In this document: positions 35,773-45,475 of the stretch, one piece after another
Position numbering within the stretch: position 1 is the first letter of the stretch
Layout: each line of letters starts with the position of its first letter
Assembly (NCBI RefSeq): GCF_021390595.1
Contig: NZ_JAJEJR010000004.1
Span: 186,001 to 250,000, forward strand
Source: Paraburkholderia sp. HP33-1
Lineage (GTDB): Bacteria; Pseudomonadota; Gammaproteobacteria; Burkholderiales; Burkholderiaceae
Length of the DNA: 64,000 bases
Direction: 5' to 3'
Made by a program: the position numbers and the translations under genes
Notes under the pieces: generated by a model
What the model was told of the DNA's origin: nothing
Seen by the model: only the letters and a program-made list of their open reading frames with translations
Databases searched by the model: none

Positions 35773-36552
35773 ATGGACGTTGAACTCACATTCAATGGCG
35801 GGCTCGCAACGCTGCGCCTGAACCGCCCCGAGAAGCTCAATGCGCTGACGCCGGAGATGCTTCAGCTGATTCTTGGCCACATCGATCGTATCGAACACGA
35901 TCCGGAGATTCGCGCGGTGATTCTCACTGGCGCCGGCCGCGCTTTTTGCGCTGGCGCCGACATTAAGGGCAGCGGCGCCGCGCCGCCGCAAATGAGCGTG
36001 GCACATGCTCGCGCTTCGATGGCGGTGTATCAGAAGGTCGCGCTTGGGCTGTACAACCTCAACAAACCGGTGGTCGCGGCAGTACGTGGCGTTGCCGTGG
36101 GAATTGCGTGGAGCTTCGCGCTTTGCGCGGACCAGCTCATCGTTTCCGATACGGCGCAGTTCATTCCCGCCTTCCTGATGCGCGCCACCTTACCTGAAGG
36201 TGGCATGGTGCATCTGCTTGCGCGTCATTGCGGCGAATTTCGCGCCAAGGAAATCATGTATCTGAATCGCCGATTGAGTGGCAAGGAAGCGCTCGATATG
36301 GGTCTTGCCAGCCATCTTGTCGAGGACGCTGGCCTTGACGCCGCCGCCGAAAAGCTGGCCGGCGAACTGGCAGCTGGACCGACTTTTTCGCTCGGTCTCA
36401 CCAAGCACTTGTTCAGGTTGAACACCGGCGGCATGGAAGAGTTTCTTGCCCAGGAACTCAACGCGGTGGCGCTCGCGGTGAACTCCGAGGATGCAGCGGA
36501 GGGCCGGCTCGCAGCGAGGGAAAAGCGCGCCCCCGTTTTCAGGGGCCGCTAG
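35773..36552 (+). CDS. Enoyl-CoA hydratase/isomerase family protein
   Basis: A 259-residue crotonase with oxyanion segment FCAGADIKG. The first hydratase Glu is absent (GIAWSFALCAD) and the second position is not PE, but LPEGGMVHLL gives a Glu at the PaaG Asp position. This suggests an isomerase-like or otherwise specialised member. The tail AREKRAPVFRGR is typical. It lies between the previous crotonase and the third acyl-CoA dehydrogenase pair. The ribosome-binding site is weak (GAAGATCC). Confidence 0.84.
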   Translation: MDVELTFNGGLATLRLNRPEKLNALTPEMLQLILGHIDRIEHDPEIRAVILTGAGRAFCAGADIKGSGAAPPQMSVAHARASMAVYQKVALGLYNLNKPVVAAVRGVAVGIAWSFALCADQLIVSDTAQFIPAFLMRATLPEGGMVHLLARHCGEFRAKEIMYLNRRLSGKEALDMGLASHLVEDAGLDAAAEKLAGELAAGPTFSLGLTKHLFRLNTGGMEEFLAQELNAVALAVNSEDAAEGRLAAREKRAPVFRGR

Positions 36553-36630
36553 GGGGAGGACCCGCGCGAGCGCGGCGCGGCGCCGTGAAAAAGCAGGCAA
36601 ATGAGGGCGAAAGGGATTCAGGAGTGAGGC

Positions 36631-37833
36631 ATGCATTTTGGCTATAGCGAGGAAGACGAGTCATTTCGTCAGGAAGTCGGGAAGTTTTTCAACGAGCATG
36701 CGCCGGCGGACATTTCGCGCCGCTGGCGTGTTGGCGTGCATCCGCCTGCGCGCGATGATATCCGCAGATGGCAGCGCATTTTGTACGAGCGCGGTTGGGG
36801 CGCGCCTCATTGGCCGGCCGAGCATGGGGGCACCGGCTGGAGTGCGCTTCGCAAGCATATCTTCATGGAAGAGCTGTACAACGCCGACGCCATGGACTAC
36901 GGATGGCAGTCTACGCAGATGGTGGCGCCCGTCATCATCGCGTTCGGCTCGGACTGTCAGAAGGAGCGTTTCCTCGGGCCTATTCTGCGTGGCGACGAGT
37001 TCTGGTGTCAGGGCTTTTCGGAACCGAATGCCGGCTCGGATCTGGCCGGACTGAAGACCACGGCTGTGCTCGACGGTGACGAGTACGTCATCAACGGCCA
37101 GAAGATCTGGACCAGCGACGCAACGATTGCCGATTGGGGTTTCTTCCTCGTCAAAACTGATACGACCGTCAAGCCGCAACGCGGCATCTCGTTTCTGCTG
37201 GTCAAGATGGACACGCCCGGCATCACGGTGCGTCCGATCGTTTCGATCGAGGGCGGCAAGGGCCTGAACGAAGTGTTCCTCGAGAACGTGCGTGTTCCGA
37301 AGTCGCATCTCGTGGGCGAGGCAGGCATGGGCTGGACCTATGCGAAATACCTGTTGGAAAAGGAGCGCACGGCGAGCGCGTTCCTCTACTTCAACAAACG
37401 TGAGCTGCAACGCGCGAAAGACATCGCCGCGCAGGAGATAGCGGACGGCGTGCGGCTCATCGACACACCCGGGTTCGCTCGCAAGGTCGCGGAGGTCGAA
37501 GCGGATCTGATGGCGCTCGAATGGTCCGTATTGCGCATCCTTGCCGAAGAGAAGAGCGAGCGTAATCTCGATGCCGTCGTCTCTGCGCTGAAGATTAGCG
37601 GGTCGGAGATGCAACAGCGCGTGACCCAGCTGCAGGTGGACGCACTCGGCCCCCGCGTGATGCGCTTTGACGATCACGGCGAGCCGCATGGTGATGGGGC
37701 GGTCGATGCAAGCTGGCCGGGCTACACGGGCGGCCGCACGTCGGGCTATCTCATCGCGCGAGCATCCACCATCTATGGCGGCGCGCGCGAGGTGCAGAAG
37801 AACATCATTGCCAAGCTGGCATTTGGACTGTAG
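36631..37833 (+). CDS. Acyl-CoA dehydrogenase, large subunit of heteromeric pair 3
   Basis: A 400-residue protein homologous to the large subunits of pairs 1 and 2. It has GFSEPNAGSDLAGL, NGQKIWTS and AKYLLEKERTASA, with Glu245 at the base position, and lacks the RKQFG flavin motif. AGGAGTGAGG precedes ATG 36631. The catalytic helix reads ASAFLYFN instead of the NIAGLG-type sequence of pair 2, so the pocket probably differs. Its partner starts 2 nt after the stop. Confidence 0.9.
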   Translation: MHFGYSEEDESFRQEVGKFFNEHAPADISRRWRVGVHPPARDDIRRWQRILYERGWGAPHWPAEHGGTGWSALRKHIFMEELYNADAMDYGWQSTQMVAPVIIAFGSDCQKERFLGPILRGDEFWCQGFSEPNAGSDLAGLKTTAVLDGDEYVINGQKIWTSDATIADWGFFLVKTDTTVKPQRGISFLLVKMDTPGITVRPIVSIEGGKGLNEVFLENVRVPKSHLVGEAGMGWTYAKYLLEKERTASAFLYFNKRELQRAKDIAAQEIADGVRLIDTPGFARKVAEVEADLMALEWSVLRILAEEKSERNLDAVVSALKISGSEMQQRVTQLQVDALGPRVMRFDDHGEPHGDGAVDASWPGYTGGRTSGYLIARASTIYGGAREVQKNIIAKLAFGL

Positions 37834-37835
37834 CC

Positions 37836-38978
37836 ATGGACTTCAACTTCTCCGAAGAACAATTGATGCTGAAGGATGGCGCGGAGCGCTATGTTCAGCA
37901 GGAGTATGGATTCGAGGCGCGTGCGCGCATCGCGGCGGGGCAAGAGGGCTTCAGCCGTGAACATTGGCGCGCATATGCCGAGCTTGGCTGGCTCGGACTG
38001 ACCATGCCGGAAGATGTCGGCGGTCTCGGGTGCTCGTTTATCGAAACGGCGATCCTGATGGAGGCGCTTGGCCGCGGTATGGCGCTCGAGCCGGTCGTGC
38101 AGACGGCGCTGCTTTGCGCGACGATCATCGAACGAGGCGATGCGCCGGGGCAGCGCGAGACGCTGTTGCCCGCCGTCATCGAAGGCAGGCTGCTGCTTTC
38201 GCTCGCGGACAGCGAAGCGGGCAGCCGATACAAGGTGGGATGCCACGAGAAAACGCGCGCGCTCAAGACAGCCTCGGGTTACCTCATCAGCGGCGCGAAA
38301 ACGCTGGTGATCGCTGGCGCGTCCGTGGATCAACTGCTCGTGACCGCACGAGTCGAAGGCGCCTCGCAAGGCGTGGGTGTTTTTCTCGTCGATCGCCGCG
38401 CTGCAGGCGTGACGTGCCGTTCATACCGCTTACTCGATGGATCGCGTGCCGCGGATGTCGACCTGCACAACGTCGAGCTCCGTGAAGATGCGTTGATCGT
38501 CGGACCGGAACGCGCGCTGGAGGTGCTCACGCAAGCAACCGAACTCGCCATTCTGGCGAGCGTGGCCGAGAGCCTCGGCATGATGGAAGCCGTGATGGCG
38601 ATTACCTCGGAGTACATCAAGGGACGCTCGCAGTTCGGCCAACCGATCGGCAAATTCCAGGCGTTGCAGCATCGCATGGCGGAGATGTTCGTCGCGACCC
38701 AGGAGGCGCGCTCGATGCTGTATTGCGGGATCGCGCACCTGAACGGACCGGCGGCCGAACGCAGCCGCGTCATCTCGGCGGCCAAAGCCGTTGCGGCGCG
38801 CGCAAATCGCTTCGTTTGCGCGCAGGGCATCCAGTTGCACGGTGGCATGGGGCTCACCGAGGAATATCCGGTGGGGCACTACTTCCGCAAGATGACGATG
38901 ATGGAAAAGATGTTTGGCGATATCGACTTTCATCTCGACCGCGTTGCGGCAGGCAGCCGGACGGCAATAGCTTCTTGA
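37836..38978 (+). CDS. Acyl-CoA dehydrogenase, small subunit of heteromeric pair 3
   Basis: A 380-residue partner chain with GRSQFGQPIGKFQALQHR and QLHGGMGLTEE for FAD binding. At the base-helix position it reads Glu-Leu by my alignment, rather than the Glu-Arg of the large chain, so it is the only small subunit of the three that keeps a Glu there. It follows the large subunit by 2 nt and precedes an SDR gene by 17 nt, in an operon that continues to 40404. Confidence 0.88.
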   Translation: MDFNFSEEQLMLKDGAERYVQQEYGFEARARIAAGQEGFSREHWRAYAELGWLGLTMPEDVGGLGCSFIETAILMEALGRGMALEPVVQTALLCATIIERGDAPGQRETLLPAVIEGRLLLSLADSEAGSRYKVGCHEKTRALKTASGYLISGAKTLVIAGASVDQLLVTARVEGASQGVGVFLVDRRAAGVTCRSYRLLDGSRAADVDLHNVELREDALIVGPERALEVLTQATELAILASVAESLGMMEAVMAITSEYIKGRSQFGQPIGKFQALQHRMAEMFVATQEARSMLYCGIAHLNGPAAERSRVISAAKAVAARANRFVCAQGIQLHGGMGLTEEYPVGHYFRKMTMMEKMFGDIDFHLDRVAAGSRTAIAS

Positions 38979-38995
38979 CCTCGGAGGGGCGGATC

Positions 38996-39829
38996 GTGCA
39001 ACGCGTGAAGAAGAAGATTGCAATCGTGACCGGGGCCGCCTCGGGTATCGGCGCTGCCTGTGCCGTGAAGCTTGCGCACGAGGGCGCCTTGCTTGTCGTG
39101 GCGGACCTGAATTTCGCGGGCGCGCAGGAACAGGTTCGCCGCATCAACGAATCGGGCGGCCACGCGGTCGCGGCCCAGGTCGATATTGGTGACGAAAAGT
39201 CGATCGATGCGTTGTTCGATCTGACGCGCAACACTTGGGGCGGGCTCGATATCCTGCACAACAATGCCGCGGCTACCTCGCTTTCCAGTACTGTCGATGC
39301 GGCAGTCGAGGCCGTCGACGTCTCTGTGTGGGACGACACGATGCGCATCAATCTTCGCGGCACCATGCTGGCTTCACGGCGTGCTATCCCGCTCATGCGC
39401 GCGCGCGGCGGCGGTTCGATCATCAATACCTCTTCAGGTGCCGCTCAGGCGGGCGCGCTGGGATACAGCGCCTATGGCGTCTGCAAGGCCGGTATCGAGG
39501 CGCTGACGCGCTACATCGCCGCGCAGCACGGCAAGGAGGGGATACGCTGCAACGCGATTGCTCCCGGTCTGATCGTCACGCCGGTGACCCAGGCGTACTA
39601 CGCGGGGCAGATCGGGGAGATGATGCTGAGCCACCATCTCACGCCTCGCCTGGGTCAGCCAGAAGACATCGCTCACGCGGTGGTGTATCTCGCTTCGGAT
39701 GAGGCGGCGTTCGTAACCGGCCAGGTGTTCAACGTCGATGGCGGACTTCTTTCGCATCAGCCTTATTATGCCGACGAAATCCGCGCTCGCTCGGCCGCCT
39801 TGGCCAACGCTGCGAAGGAGGAGGCATGA
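38996..39829 (+). CDS. SDR family oxidoreductase
   Basis: A 277-residue classical short-chain dehydrogenase: TGAASGIG, NNAAATS, NTSSGAAQAG, YGVCK (Tyr-x3-Lys), APGLIVTPVT and VDGG. I chose GTG 38996 because GGAGGGG (38983-38989) lies six nt upstream; a second GTG at 39005 is possible. It probably oxidises a hydroxyacyl-CoA or a ring alcohol. The following SnoaL-like gene overlaps its stop (ATGA). Confidence 0.86.
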   Translation: MQRVKKKIAIVTGAASGIGAACAVKLAHEGALLVVADLNFAGAQEQVRRINESGGHAVAAQVDIGDEKSIDALFDLTRNTWGGLDILHNNAAATSLSSTVDAAVEAVDVSVWDDTMRINLRGTMLASRRAIPLMRARGGGSIINTSSGAAQAGALGYSAYGVCKAGIEALTRYIAAQHGKEGIRCNAIAPGLIVTPVTQAYYAGQIGEMMLSHHLTPRLGQPEDIAHAVVYLASDEAAFVTGQVFNVDGGLLSHQPYYADEIRARSAALANAAKEEA

Positions 39830-40404
39830 CGACGGATTCCGCTCTGGTCGCGCGGATCGAGCGCATCGAGGCGCAACTCGCCATACAACAGTTGCCGGTG
39901 CGATACGCGCTCGCGGTCGATTCGCGCGATCTGGACGGCCTCGTGCAATTGTTTCTGGAAGACGTCGATTGCGGCCGTTGGGGCGTGGGGCGTGGGGCAC
40001 TGAAGACGTTCTACGGGTCCGAGCATATTCTGCGCAGCTTTTACCGCAGCATTCACCAGATCTGCGGCCACGCAGTCGACTTTATCGATGCCGACCATGC
40101 GACGGGGAGCGTCTATTGTCGCGCGGAGCACGAGGACAACGGTGCGTGGGTGGTGATGGCGATCCGCTACTTCGATCACTATGTGCGGCGCGACGGGCAG
40201 TGGTACTTCGAGCGTCGCGAGGAACAGCACTGGTATTCGACGGACTGGCTCGCCCGCCCCGGTGCGCCGCGCTTCCAGAACTGGCCCGGCAAGTATGAAG
40301 GCGACCGGTATCAACCTCGCCTTCCGCAGGGATTTCCGACGTGGGCGGTGTTCTGGAGTACGAGCGATCAGCACGCCATCGACGCGTTGACGAAGGTGCC
40401 GTGA
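39826..40404 (+). CDS. SnoaL-like/NTF2-fold protein
   Basis: A 192-residue protein of the NTF2-like SnoaL_4 group: an N-terminal helix IERIEAQLAIQQLPVRYALAV with DSRDLDGLVQLFLEDVD, then a central beta sheet with AIRYFDHYVRRDGQWYF. Relatives include steroid delta-isomerase-fold proteins, dehydratases and small subunits. The C-terminal third (Trp- and Pro-rich) is not family core. It may isomerise or dehydrate a cyclic intermediate. It is translationally coupled to the preceding SDR and ends the operon. Confidence 0.8.
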   Translation: MTTDSALVARIERIEAQLAIQQLPVRYALAVDSRDLDGLVQLFLEDVDCGRWGVGRGALKTFYGSEHILRSFYRSIHQICGHAVDFIDADHATGSVYCRAEHEDNGAWVVMAIRYFDHYVRRDGQWYFERREEQHWYSTDWLARPGAPRFQNWPGKYEGDRYQPRLPQGFPTWAVFWSTSDQHAIDALTKVP

Positions 40405-40821
40405 GCGCGACGGCGTCTTCGGCTCGGGCGTGATCGGGGGCCCTTTGGAAACGGATTTTTTCGTATGCTTAGGTGTCCAGGTCGATTTCCTAACCCGTAA
40501 CGGCCGGTAGTCTTGCGCAGGATTAGTAAAGCGGTCACCGTGCCTTGCTGGATCGACGCGGCCAGGCGAACCGAACCATATCGTCGAATTCCCGTTCGAC
40601 CAGTTTGCCTGCTGATCGAGCCGCCGATCAGCGACGATAGCGCCGGCCAGTCGCCCGGCTTACCGGGGACGTACGGATCTTTGTCGGCTAGTCCGCGGAA
40701 GCACTGGCCATCGGACGACGAGGTGGCCGATCAGTCGGTCGTCGGTTCCAGCAACGCCCGTCGGCCGCCAGGACGTCAAGCAAGATAGATGTCGCGGACT
40801 GATATGGCTCACGGAACGCAA
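40405..40821. other. Intergenic stretch without a supportable gene
   Basis: A 91-codon plus-strand frame (40513-40788) crosses this stretch, but it has no ribosome-binding site and resembles nothing I know. The stretch separates the catabolic operon from an aldo/keto reductase/AraC pair and could be the remnant of an insertion. I see no clear terminal inverted repeats. Confidence 0.4.
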
Positions 40822-41811
<990 letters not shown>

Positions 41812-41918
41812 TTACTATCGCAAACCAGCGCAAGGGTAGCGATGCCTGATGCTGTCGAAAGATTGCCTAATCCTGCCAATCCATTGACGTTATCGTGCAA
41901 ACGGTGTGAACTGACTAC

Positions 41919-42812
41919 ATGACAACTATTGCTGATCTCCGTTGCGCTGTTTTGCCCCACGCGGGTCGTTGCGACACGGCGTTACCGCGTCTGCGGATAT
42001 ATTCGTCCGCGCGCCCGACTGAACTCCTTGCGACAATTTACGATCCCGTGGTGTGCCTTATCCTCCAAGGCGCGAAGAGGACAGTGATCGGCGACAAGCC
42101 GCTGGAGTACGGGGCTGGAGACTGCTTGGTCGTGGCCGCAGAAGTTGCAGCGATGGTACAGATCAGCCGTGCGAGTTCCGACTGTCCGTATTTGGCGCTG
42201 AACCTGTCCCTCGACCCGGAGATGATCTCTGCCCTGTTGGTCGATATGGCAGGGATGCCGGAGTCGTCGACCACGCCGGGTTTCAGTGTGAGTCCGGCGT
42301 CTCCCTTGCTGCTCGACGCGTGGCGAAGGATGGTGGAACTCCTGGATCGGCCTGACGAGATGCAGGTAATGGCTCCGCGCGTCGAAGAGGAAGTTTTGTT
42401 CAGGCTCCTCATGGGGCCGCAGGGATCGATTCTTCGGCAAATCGCCGGAACGGATTCCCGCCTATGGCGGATCCGCCGTGCGATGAAGTGGATAAGAGAG
42501 CACTATGCCGAGCGGTTGAGCATTGGAGCGATGGCAAATATCGCGAACATGAGCCCGTCGGTGTTCCATCGGAGGTTCAAGGCAGTCACCGGTCTAAGCC
42601 CATTGCAGTATCAAAAGCAGGTACGGCTTCACGAGGCACGTCGTCAAATTCTTTCGGAAGGAGCCACGGCGTTATCGGTCGGCTTTATGGTCGGGTATGA
42701 AAGCGCCTCTCAGTTCAGCAGAGAGTACAAGCGGCTCTTCGGCGAGCCTCCTCGGAGGGATGCGTCGGCGATGCAGTTTGTGTTGCCTGTTAATAACTTT
42801 CCAGCAAAGTAA
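41919..42812 (+). CDS. AraC family transcriptional regulator
   Basis: A 297-residue regulator with an N-terminal AraC_N-type cupin domain (VCLILQGAKRTVIGDKPLEY) and two C-terminal helix-turn-helix motifs: LSIGAMANIANMSPSVFHRRF and ALSVGFMVGYESASQFSREYKR (given in part). It is divergent from the aldo/keto reductase gene, 134 bp apart. This resembles the YqhC-type arrangement in which the regulator senses aldehydes and induces the reductase. Regulation of the neighbouring reductase is therefore likely. Confidence 0.9.
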   Translation: MTTIADLRCAVLPHAGRCDTALPRLRIYSSARPTELLATIYDPVVCLILQGAKRTVIGDKPLEYGAGDCLVVAAEVAAMVQISRASSDCPYLALNLSLDPEMISALLVDMAGMPESSTTPGFSVSPASPLLLDAWRRMVELLDRPDEMQVMAPRVEEEVLFRLLMGPQGSILRQIAGTDSRLWRIRRAMKWIREHYAERLSIGAMANIANMSPSVFHRRFKAVTGLSPLQYQKQVRLHEARRQILSEGATALSVGFMVGYESASQFSREYKRLFGEPPRRDASAMQFVLPVNNFPAK

Positions 42813-42989
42813 AGTATCGATCAGCCAGTGACAACTCGCGATGTCGCGGAAATTCGCGGAAGAGTAAGGAGCAACCTGATGATGTTGAGGTCATGCCGGA
42901 GGACCGCTCAGCACCGATCGGCGACGCACGCGACGAACATCCTGATCGCTTGGCGTACGAAAAAATCCCTTTATTGACGGCACGCTATG

Positions 42990-43765
42990 TTATGGCGCCG
43001 CTTCGCCGCGCAGGAGCACGTCGGCCCCGCCGTCGACGAACGGGACTTGGCCCACCATGTAGCCATTGGCCGGACTAGCGAGGAATGCAAGGAGCGGCAC
43101 GATCTGCTCGGCGGTTGCGTAGTCGTGCACGGCGGTGGGCACACCGGCGGCAAGCGCCTCGCGTCCCTCGGCCGTTTCTAGCAGCGGGGCGACCATGGGC
43201 GTCTTCACGACGCCCGGCGCCACGCCATTGAGTAACACGCCCTTCTCGGCCCGCCGGGCAGCGCCGCGGTGCGCCGTATCCACTGCGTCAGCGCGCGCTT
43301 CGATGATGCATAGCTTTGTGCGCCGATCTTTCCAGCCTGTTCGCGTGCCGCGGATTCGTTGCCTTCGAGGCACAACTCGACAAGGCGGGTATCGACCGGA
43401 TGAAGCGATGCGAGTGATGAGATCACCACGACCCGTGGTTCTTTTCCTCGATGAAGGATCGGCAACAGACGTGGCAACAGATCGGTGACGCCGAAGTAAT
43501 TCACCGCCACCAGCGTGTCGCCTGACACGGGCGGCGACACCCCCGCACAGGCCACCACAGCGTCGATCGACGGCGTGAGGTGCCTCACGCGCGCGGCGAA
43601 CGCCGTGCGCTGCGCCGGAATAGAGAGGTCTACGCAAACTTCCGCATCGCGGAGATCGACCCCGATCACCCGTTCGCCAAGCGCTGTCAAATGCCGGGCC
43701 AGCGCCGCACCCATGCCTGACGCGGCGCCCGTGATCAGCGTCGTGCCGGAAGGTTTCGTGCTCAT
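42990..43765 (-). pseudogene. SDR resembling 3-alpha-hydroxysteroid dehydrogenase, frameshifted
   Basis: Two minus-strand frames together make one short-chain dehydrogenase. The first (from ATG 43765) gives TGAASGMG, VVACAGVSP, VNYFGVTDLL, VVISSLASLH and YASSK. Near 43248-43257, in a GC run, the frame shifts, and the rest (GVLLNGVAPGVVKTPM, FVDGGADVLL) continues in another frame to 42990. The order of motifs follows Comamonas 3-alpha-HSD/carbonyl reductase (HsdA). One missing base in the GGCGGG run would restore the frame, so either the gene is inactivated or the sequence has an error there. It begins 5 nt after the ferredoxin stop and is the last gene of that operon. Confidence 0.8.
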
Positions 43766-43770
43766 GATGC

Positions 43771-44091
43771 TTAGGTCGCCGAGCCGGGCAGACGCACCAC
43801 CAGCCCGTCCAATTCCGGCGTCATGAAGATCTGGCACGTCAAACGGCTGTTTTCGCGCACGTCCATCGCGCAGGTAAGCATGTCGACCTCATAGGGTTCG
43901 GCCGCAGGCACATGGCCGCTCCAGGCTTCGTCGACATACGCATGACAGGTTGCGCAGCTGCAACTGCCGCCGCAGTCGCCGAGAATGCCTGGAATCTGAT
44001 TATTCACTGCCGTTTGCATGACCGAGTCGCCAACATTGGCGCTCACGGCGGCTTCGTTGCCGTCCGGCTGGATGAATCGAATGAGCGGCAT
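43771..44091 (-). CDS. 2Fe-2S ferredoxin, putidaredoxin/adrenodoxin type
   Basis: A 106-residue ferredoxin. The cluster ligands are in CGGSCSCATCH (Cys-x5-Cys-x2-Cys) and LTC near the C-terminus. This vertebrate-type ferredoxin family hands electrons one at a time to soluble class I P450s. It lies 21 nt downstream of the ferredoxin reductase gene, and the three P450 genes of the window are its natural partners. It could also feed the Rieske oxygenase. Confidence 0.93.
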   Translation of the reverse strand: MPLIRFIQPDGNEAAVSANVGDSVMQTAVNNQIPGILGDCGGSCSCATCHAYVDEAWSGHVPAAEPYEVDMLTCAMDVRENSRLTCQIFMTPELDGLVVRLPGSAT

Positions 44092-44112
44092 GGATTCTGG
44101 ACCTCTGAAAAA

Positions 44113-45375
44113 TTATTTGGACTGGGGAAGCAGACTTTTCAACGGGATCGATTCGTCGGCGAGATCGGCCGCGCGGAGCGGAATTTTCTCGGCAACGAAG
44201 CGCTTGGCCAGCATGAAGTCGGGCGCGCGGCTGACGGTATCGGCTGCTAGCATGATGCCGTCCTTGAGATAAAACGCCGAAAACGAGCGGGTATCGGGAT
44301 TGCCGCGCAGGACGAATTGGTCGTAGCCGAGGGACAAGCCGACCATCTTGAGCTTCAGATCGTATTGATCGGACCAGAACCACGGCACGCTGTCGTAGGC
44401 GCGCTCCTTGCCACACAATGAAGCAGCCGCGGTGCGGGCCTGCTCCAGCGCGTTGGGGACGGACTCGAGACGCAGGCGGCGGCCGAGGGATGGGTTGGGG
44501 TGGTTGGTGCAATCCCCGGCCGCAAAAATATCCGGGTCGGACGTGCGCGTGTGTTCGTCTACGACGATGCCGTTGTCGACGGCAAGGCCGGCCGCTTGCG
44601 CGAGTTCGGTGGCAGGCTCCAATCCCACGCCGACTATGACAAGATCCGCGGCGACGCGCGTGCCGTCCGCGCAGCATACGGCGGCAATGGCGTCGCCGGA
44701 TGGGTCGAGCACGAACTCAGTTACGATGGCGTTCGTGCGGATGTCGACCCCGGCTTCGCGGTGCACTTTCTCGTAGAACGTAGATAGCTCAGGAGCCGTT
44801 ACGCGGGCGAGGACGCGCGGCAACGCTTCGAGCACCGTAACGTGCAAGCCGCGCTTCACTGCCACGGCGGCCACCTCCAGCCCGACATATCCTCCGCCGA
44901 TGATGACGAGGCGCGAGCCGGCATGAAACTGGTTTCGAATGCGCGTGACGTGATCGAGCGTGCGAAGGTAGTGAAAATTCTGGAGCTTCTCGATCGTTTC
45001 GATACCCGGCAACGCGAGACGCCGCGCACGGCCTCCGGTGGCCAGTACGAGTTTCGTGTAGCTGATTTCTCTGCCGTTGGAGAGCGTGACCCGTTTCGCG
45101 GTACGGTCGATGCGCTCCGCGCGCGTATTCTGGATGAACTCGACACGCGCCTTGTCGTACGTCGACAGCGGTTTCAAATAAAGTTGCTCGGCAGTCGATT
45201 CGCCCGACAGGAATGCCTTGGAGAGCGGCGGCCGCTGGTAGGGCAAATGCGGTTCTTCTCCAACCATCACGATGCGCCCCGTCCACCCCTGTTCGCGGAT
45301 CGCGGTCGCACACTCTCCCGCTGCGTGACCGGCTCCGACGATCAATGCGGTGTTCTCTGCGTCTCCAGCTGTCAT
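44113..45375 (-). CDS. NAD(P)H-ferredoxin reductase, putidaredoxin reductase type
   Basis: A 420-residue FAD flavoprotein: ALIVGAGHAAGECATAIRE (FAD motif), PYQRPPLSK, the second Rossmann motif IIGGGYVGLEVAA, and DIFAAGDCTNHPNP. The C-terminal domain with WFWSDQYDLKLKMVGL is that of putidaredoxin and rubredoxin reductases. It takes electrons from NAD(P)H to the ferredoxin encoded next. The gene is driven from the promoter at 45443-45472, which carries a GAAC-N3-GTTC-like operator. Confidence 0.94.
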   Translation of the reverse strand: MTAGDAENTALIVGAGHAAGECATAIREQGWTGRIVMVGEEPHLPYQRPPLSKAFLSGESTAEQLYLKPLSTYDKARVEFIQNTRAERIDRTAKRVTLSNGREISYTKLVLATGGRARRLALPGIETIEKLQNFHYLRTLDHVTRIRNQFHAGSRLVIIGGGYVGLEVAAVAVKRGLHVTVLEALPRVLARVTAPELSTFYEKVHREAGVDIRTNAIVTEFVLDPSGDAIAAVCCADGTRVAADLVIVGVGLEPATELAQAAGLAVDNGIVVDEHTRTSDPDIFAAGDCTNHPNPSLGRRLRLESVPNALEQARTAAASLCGKERAYDSVPWFWSDQYDLKLKMVGLSLGYDQFVLRGNPDTRSFSAFYLKDGIMLAADTVSRAPDFMLAKRFVAEKIPLRAADLADESIPLKSLLPQSK

Positions 45376-45428
45376 GAAGCTGACTCCATTTCGCGCGGCC
45401 GCAGGCGCGCTGCGACCAGAGTTATTCC

Positions 45429-45439
45429 GAATAGTGTTC
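45429..45439. promoter_or_regulatory. GAAC-N3-GTTC-like operator of the ferredoxin reductase operon
   Basis: The plus strand reads GAATAGTGTTC (one mismatch). On the minus strand it begins 3 bp after the -10 box, as at 14235 and 25153. Confidence 0.5.
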
Positions 45440-45442
45440 TAA

Positions 45443-45472
45443 ATTGTGAACGACCGTCGTTGTCACTGTCAA
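45443..45472 (-). promoter_or_regulatory. Candidate promoter for the ferredoxin reductase operon
   Basis: On the minus strand: TTGACA (45467-45472), 18 bp, CACAAT (45443-45448, four of six). It lies just downstream of the stop codon of the TetR gene, so the operon can be transcribed separately from tetR. Confidence 0.5.
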
Positions 45473-45475
45473 TGC

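Noticed and set aside
36553..36630. GC-rich stretch as a possible attachment site or repeat
   Set aside because: No repeat partner, no tRNA and no integrase gene seen in the window.
40513..40788. 91-codon plus-strand open frame before the aldo/keto reductase gene
   Set aside because: No start context and no similarity I recognise; likely non-coding.
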